This document shows, piece after piece, positions 62,275-64,000 of a stretch of 64,000 bases of DNA; the first letter of the stretch is position 1; each line of letters begins with the position of its first letter. The notes below the pieces were generated by a model, which had not been told where the DNA came from, did not search any database, and worked only from the letters and a program-made list of their open reading frames with translations. The stretch comes from Stentor coeruleus (taxonomy: Eukaryota > Ciliophora > Heterotrichea > Heterotrichida > Stentoridae). The stretch lies in assembly GCA_001970955.1 (NCBI GenBank), contig MPUH01000170.1, positions 26,671 to 90,670 on the forward strand, read 5' to 3'. Both the position numbers and the translations under genes were made by a program.

Positions 62275-64000
62275 ATGCAAATGGAAAAAAATCGCCTTGA
62301 TGATCAAAACAATACCCCAAATGCTTCCTTACATACTAAAAACTTTATGCAAATCCACCCAACAACCCCTCACAATTACAATTTCAGATGCCAAGATATC
62401 CTTCAAACCGAATACAATCACATACGAAGTTTCCTTCATGGTCATTCAGGACCAGTTCGATCCATAATCCTATCATCTGACTCACAATTTTTTATATCAT
62501 GTTCATCAGATTCTTCAATACTCATATGGTCAACATTAACAAGAAAATCATATTCAACACTATCCGGGCATTTTGATGAAGTAGTAAGTATATCTATAAA
62601 CAAAGATAATACAACACTAGTCAGTGGATCTCTTGATAAAACTGCACGTATATGGGATTTAAATACAAAATCATGTTTACAAGTTCTTTTACATAACAGT
62701 CCAATAAATTCAGTTGATATCAGAGATTGTCAAGAAATAATTCTTACAACAACAGAAGATGGAAAGTTGTATATATGGGATTTTATTGGAGAATTAGTTA
62801 AGAAAATTGATGTTTGTCAGAAAAACTGTATGAAAAGCAAGTTTTTTATAGAAAGTGATTTTGTTTTGACTTGGGCTAAAGAACAGAGTGTAATGGTGTG
62901 GAATTGGAAAGAAAGTCTTTTAGAGAAAACTTTAGATAAACATGAAGAGAATATTGTTGATGCAGCTGTTTGTCTTGATGGTAGTCATTTTGCAGTTTGT
63001 GAGGAAAAGTTTAGGATTTATTTATGGAATATTAATAGTTGGGGTATTGAAAATGTTATAAAAATTAATGATACAATTATGAATTTAACTTATAGTTATG
63101 ATGGGAAATATTTAGCACATACTTTTGGATCTGGATATTATACTACATTATGGGATTTAGAGAGTATTCATCAAGTAAAAACTATTATGAATTATCCAAA
63201 TAAAATGAATTGTTTAGCTATAAGTAAAGATTTAGAAGTTGTTATTGAAGGCTCGGAAGATAAAATTATTTATGTTGCCTACTTTAATGATAAAATCAAA
63301 CCTAATGTTATAGTTGAAGAAAAAAGTAATATATCTGATATGGTTATAAACAAAAATAATGATTTGATTTTAGATTGTGCTGGGAATTGTGTCAATGTAA
63401 TTGACCTTGAAAGTGGTAAAGTTAGATTGTGTATAAATACTGATATTTTGGTAAATAAGGATATTTTATATGATGATAAACAAAAAGTACCATCAAAAGA
63501 TTTACTTTTTGATATGAAAAATTTTAGTATCGTTGATAATTTGAATGATGGCGAAAATGAGCAAGTTTCAATAGAAATGGTTGAAGCTCTATCTTTATCC
63601 CTGACCAGTGACGATAAAATCCTAGCTACAGGGCATACCGATGGGACAATTAGACTATGGGATTTTGATGATATACAAATAATAGGGATTATTAACTTTT
63701 TTTTTTTAAATATCATAAAGGACCAGTAACATGTCTTATTTTTGACCCATCAAATACCCTTTTATTCTCAGGAAGTTCAGATAGTTTAATCATATGTTGG
63801 AACATCTTAGATTGTAAAATACAATATACCCTTTCATCACATAAAAAAGAAATAACTGCTTTATGTCTTTCTATATCAGGACATAGCCTAATAAGCTGTT
63901 CACAAGACTGTCTTTTAAAAATTTGGGACCTTAAAACAACTAAAGAAACATTTTCAATGCAGTCATTTACATCAATAATCGAAACATGTTTTTCATATTG
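62275..64000 (+). CDS. WD40-repeat protein (3' truncated by window edge, frame break at T run)
   Basis: A propeller protein starts with MQMEKNRLDDQNNTPNASL at a tataATG. WD40 repeats begin at residue about 53: FLHGHSGPVRSIILSSDSQF, SLDKTARIWDLN and further repeats through about 340, then a linker and a new set (HTDGTIRLWDFDDI). The first frame stops at 63729, but from 63708 the -1 frame continues KYHKGPVTCLIFDPSNTLLF, SGSSDSLIICWNI and SQDCLLKIWDLK to the edge at 64000. The break lies at a run of 11 T (63697-63707); 12 T would join the frames. WD40 platforms bind other proteins; no specific role can be read. Confidence 0.85.

Overview
The window looks like a macronuclear contig of a heterotrich ciliate, most like Stentor. 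The DNA is AT-rich and genes are short and packed on both strands. Five introns of only 15 or 16 nt (GTA...TAG) are needed to join conserved reading frames. Tryptophan is TGG throughout the conserved proteins, including an uninterrupted 1718-residue clathrin heavy chain, so TGA is not a Trp codon as it is in Blepharisma. Stops are nearly all TAA or TAG, with one TGA, at the end of the WD40-channel gene. This points to a standard-code heterotrich; species identity is inference.

Layout. 1-5.0 kb: 3' part of a 2-oxoacid dehydrogenase E2-type acyltransferase, a six-finger C2H2 protein (minus), a 1.7 kb empty stretch, and a coiled-coil protein with a CHORD-like zinc module. 5.0-9.8 kb: two tandem paralogues with a B-box-like N-terminus and a Cys/His-rich C-terminus. 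10-18 kb: an uncharacterised Ser/Lys-rich protein, an FCP1/SCP-type phosphatase and two long gene-free stretches. 18-27.7 kb: clathrin heavy chain, a third member of the Cys/His-rich family, a GPR180/TMEM145-like seven-helix protein and a SAP-PADR1 chromatin protein. 28-33.5 kb: a decayed ZZ zinc-finger gene, a B-box/kelch protein, a double-FHA protein and a small membrane protein. 34-38.3 kb: a predicted myristoylated MAPKKK-like kinase, a decayed biotin-dependent carboxylase, a dual-specificity phosphatase and a MED4-like protein fused to a chitobiase-type C-terminal domain. 38.8-50.8 kb: KAP3 (kinesin-2 subunit), an RCC1 coiled-coil protein, a small membrane coiled-coil protein, a CHY zinc-finger protein, a Dpy-30 protein resembling radial spoke protein 2, a nocturnin/CCR4-like phosphatase, an 87-residue orphan and a cold-shock-like protein. 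51.3-64 kb: a large WD40-TRP-like channel fusion, a TMEM135-like relic, RuvB-like 2, an ADO/PCO thiol dioxygenase, a divergent kinase and a WD40 protein that runs off the right edge.

There is no operon logic; neighbours are functionally unrelated, as expected for a ciliate somatic genome. Themes are ciliary motility (KAP3, RSP2-like), membrane traffic (clathrin), signalling (two kinases, two phosphatases, channel, GPR180-like) and chromatin/transcription (SAP-PADR1, MED4-like, RuvB-like 2).

The most unusual items are the WD40-channel fusion, the Cys/His-rich three-gene family, the MED4-chitobiase fusion, and several decayed genes kept in a somatic-type genome. Two genes have a -1 frame break next to a T run. 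Three places have short duplications next to single N bases and look like scaffolding artefacts.
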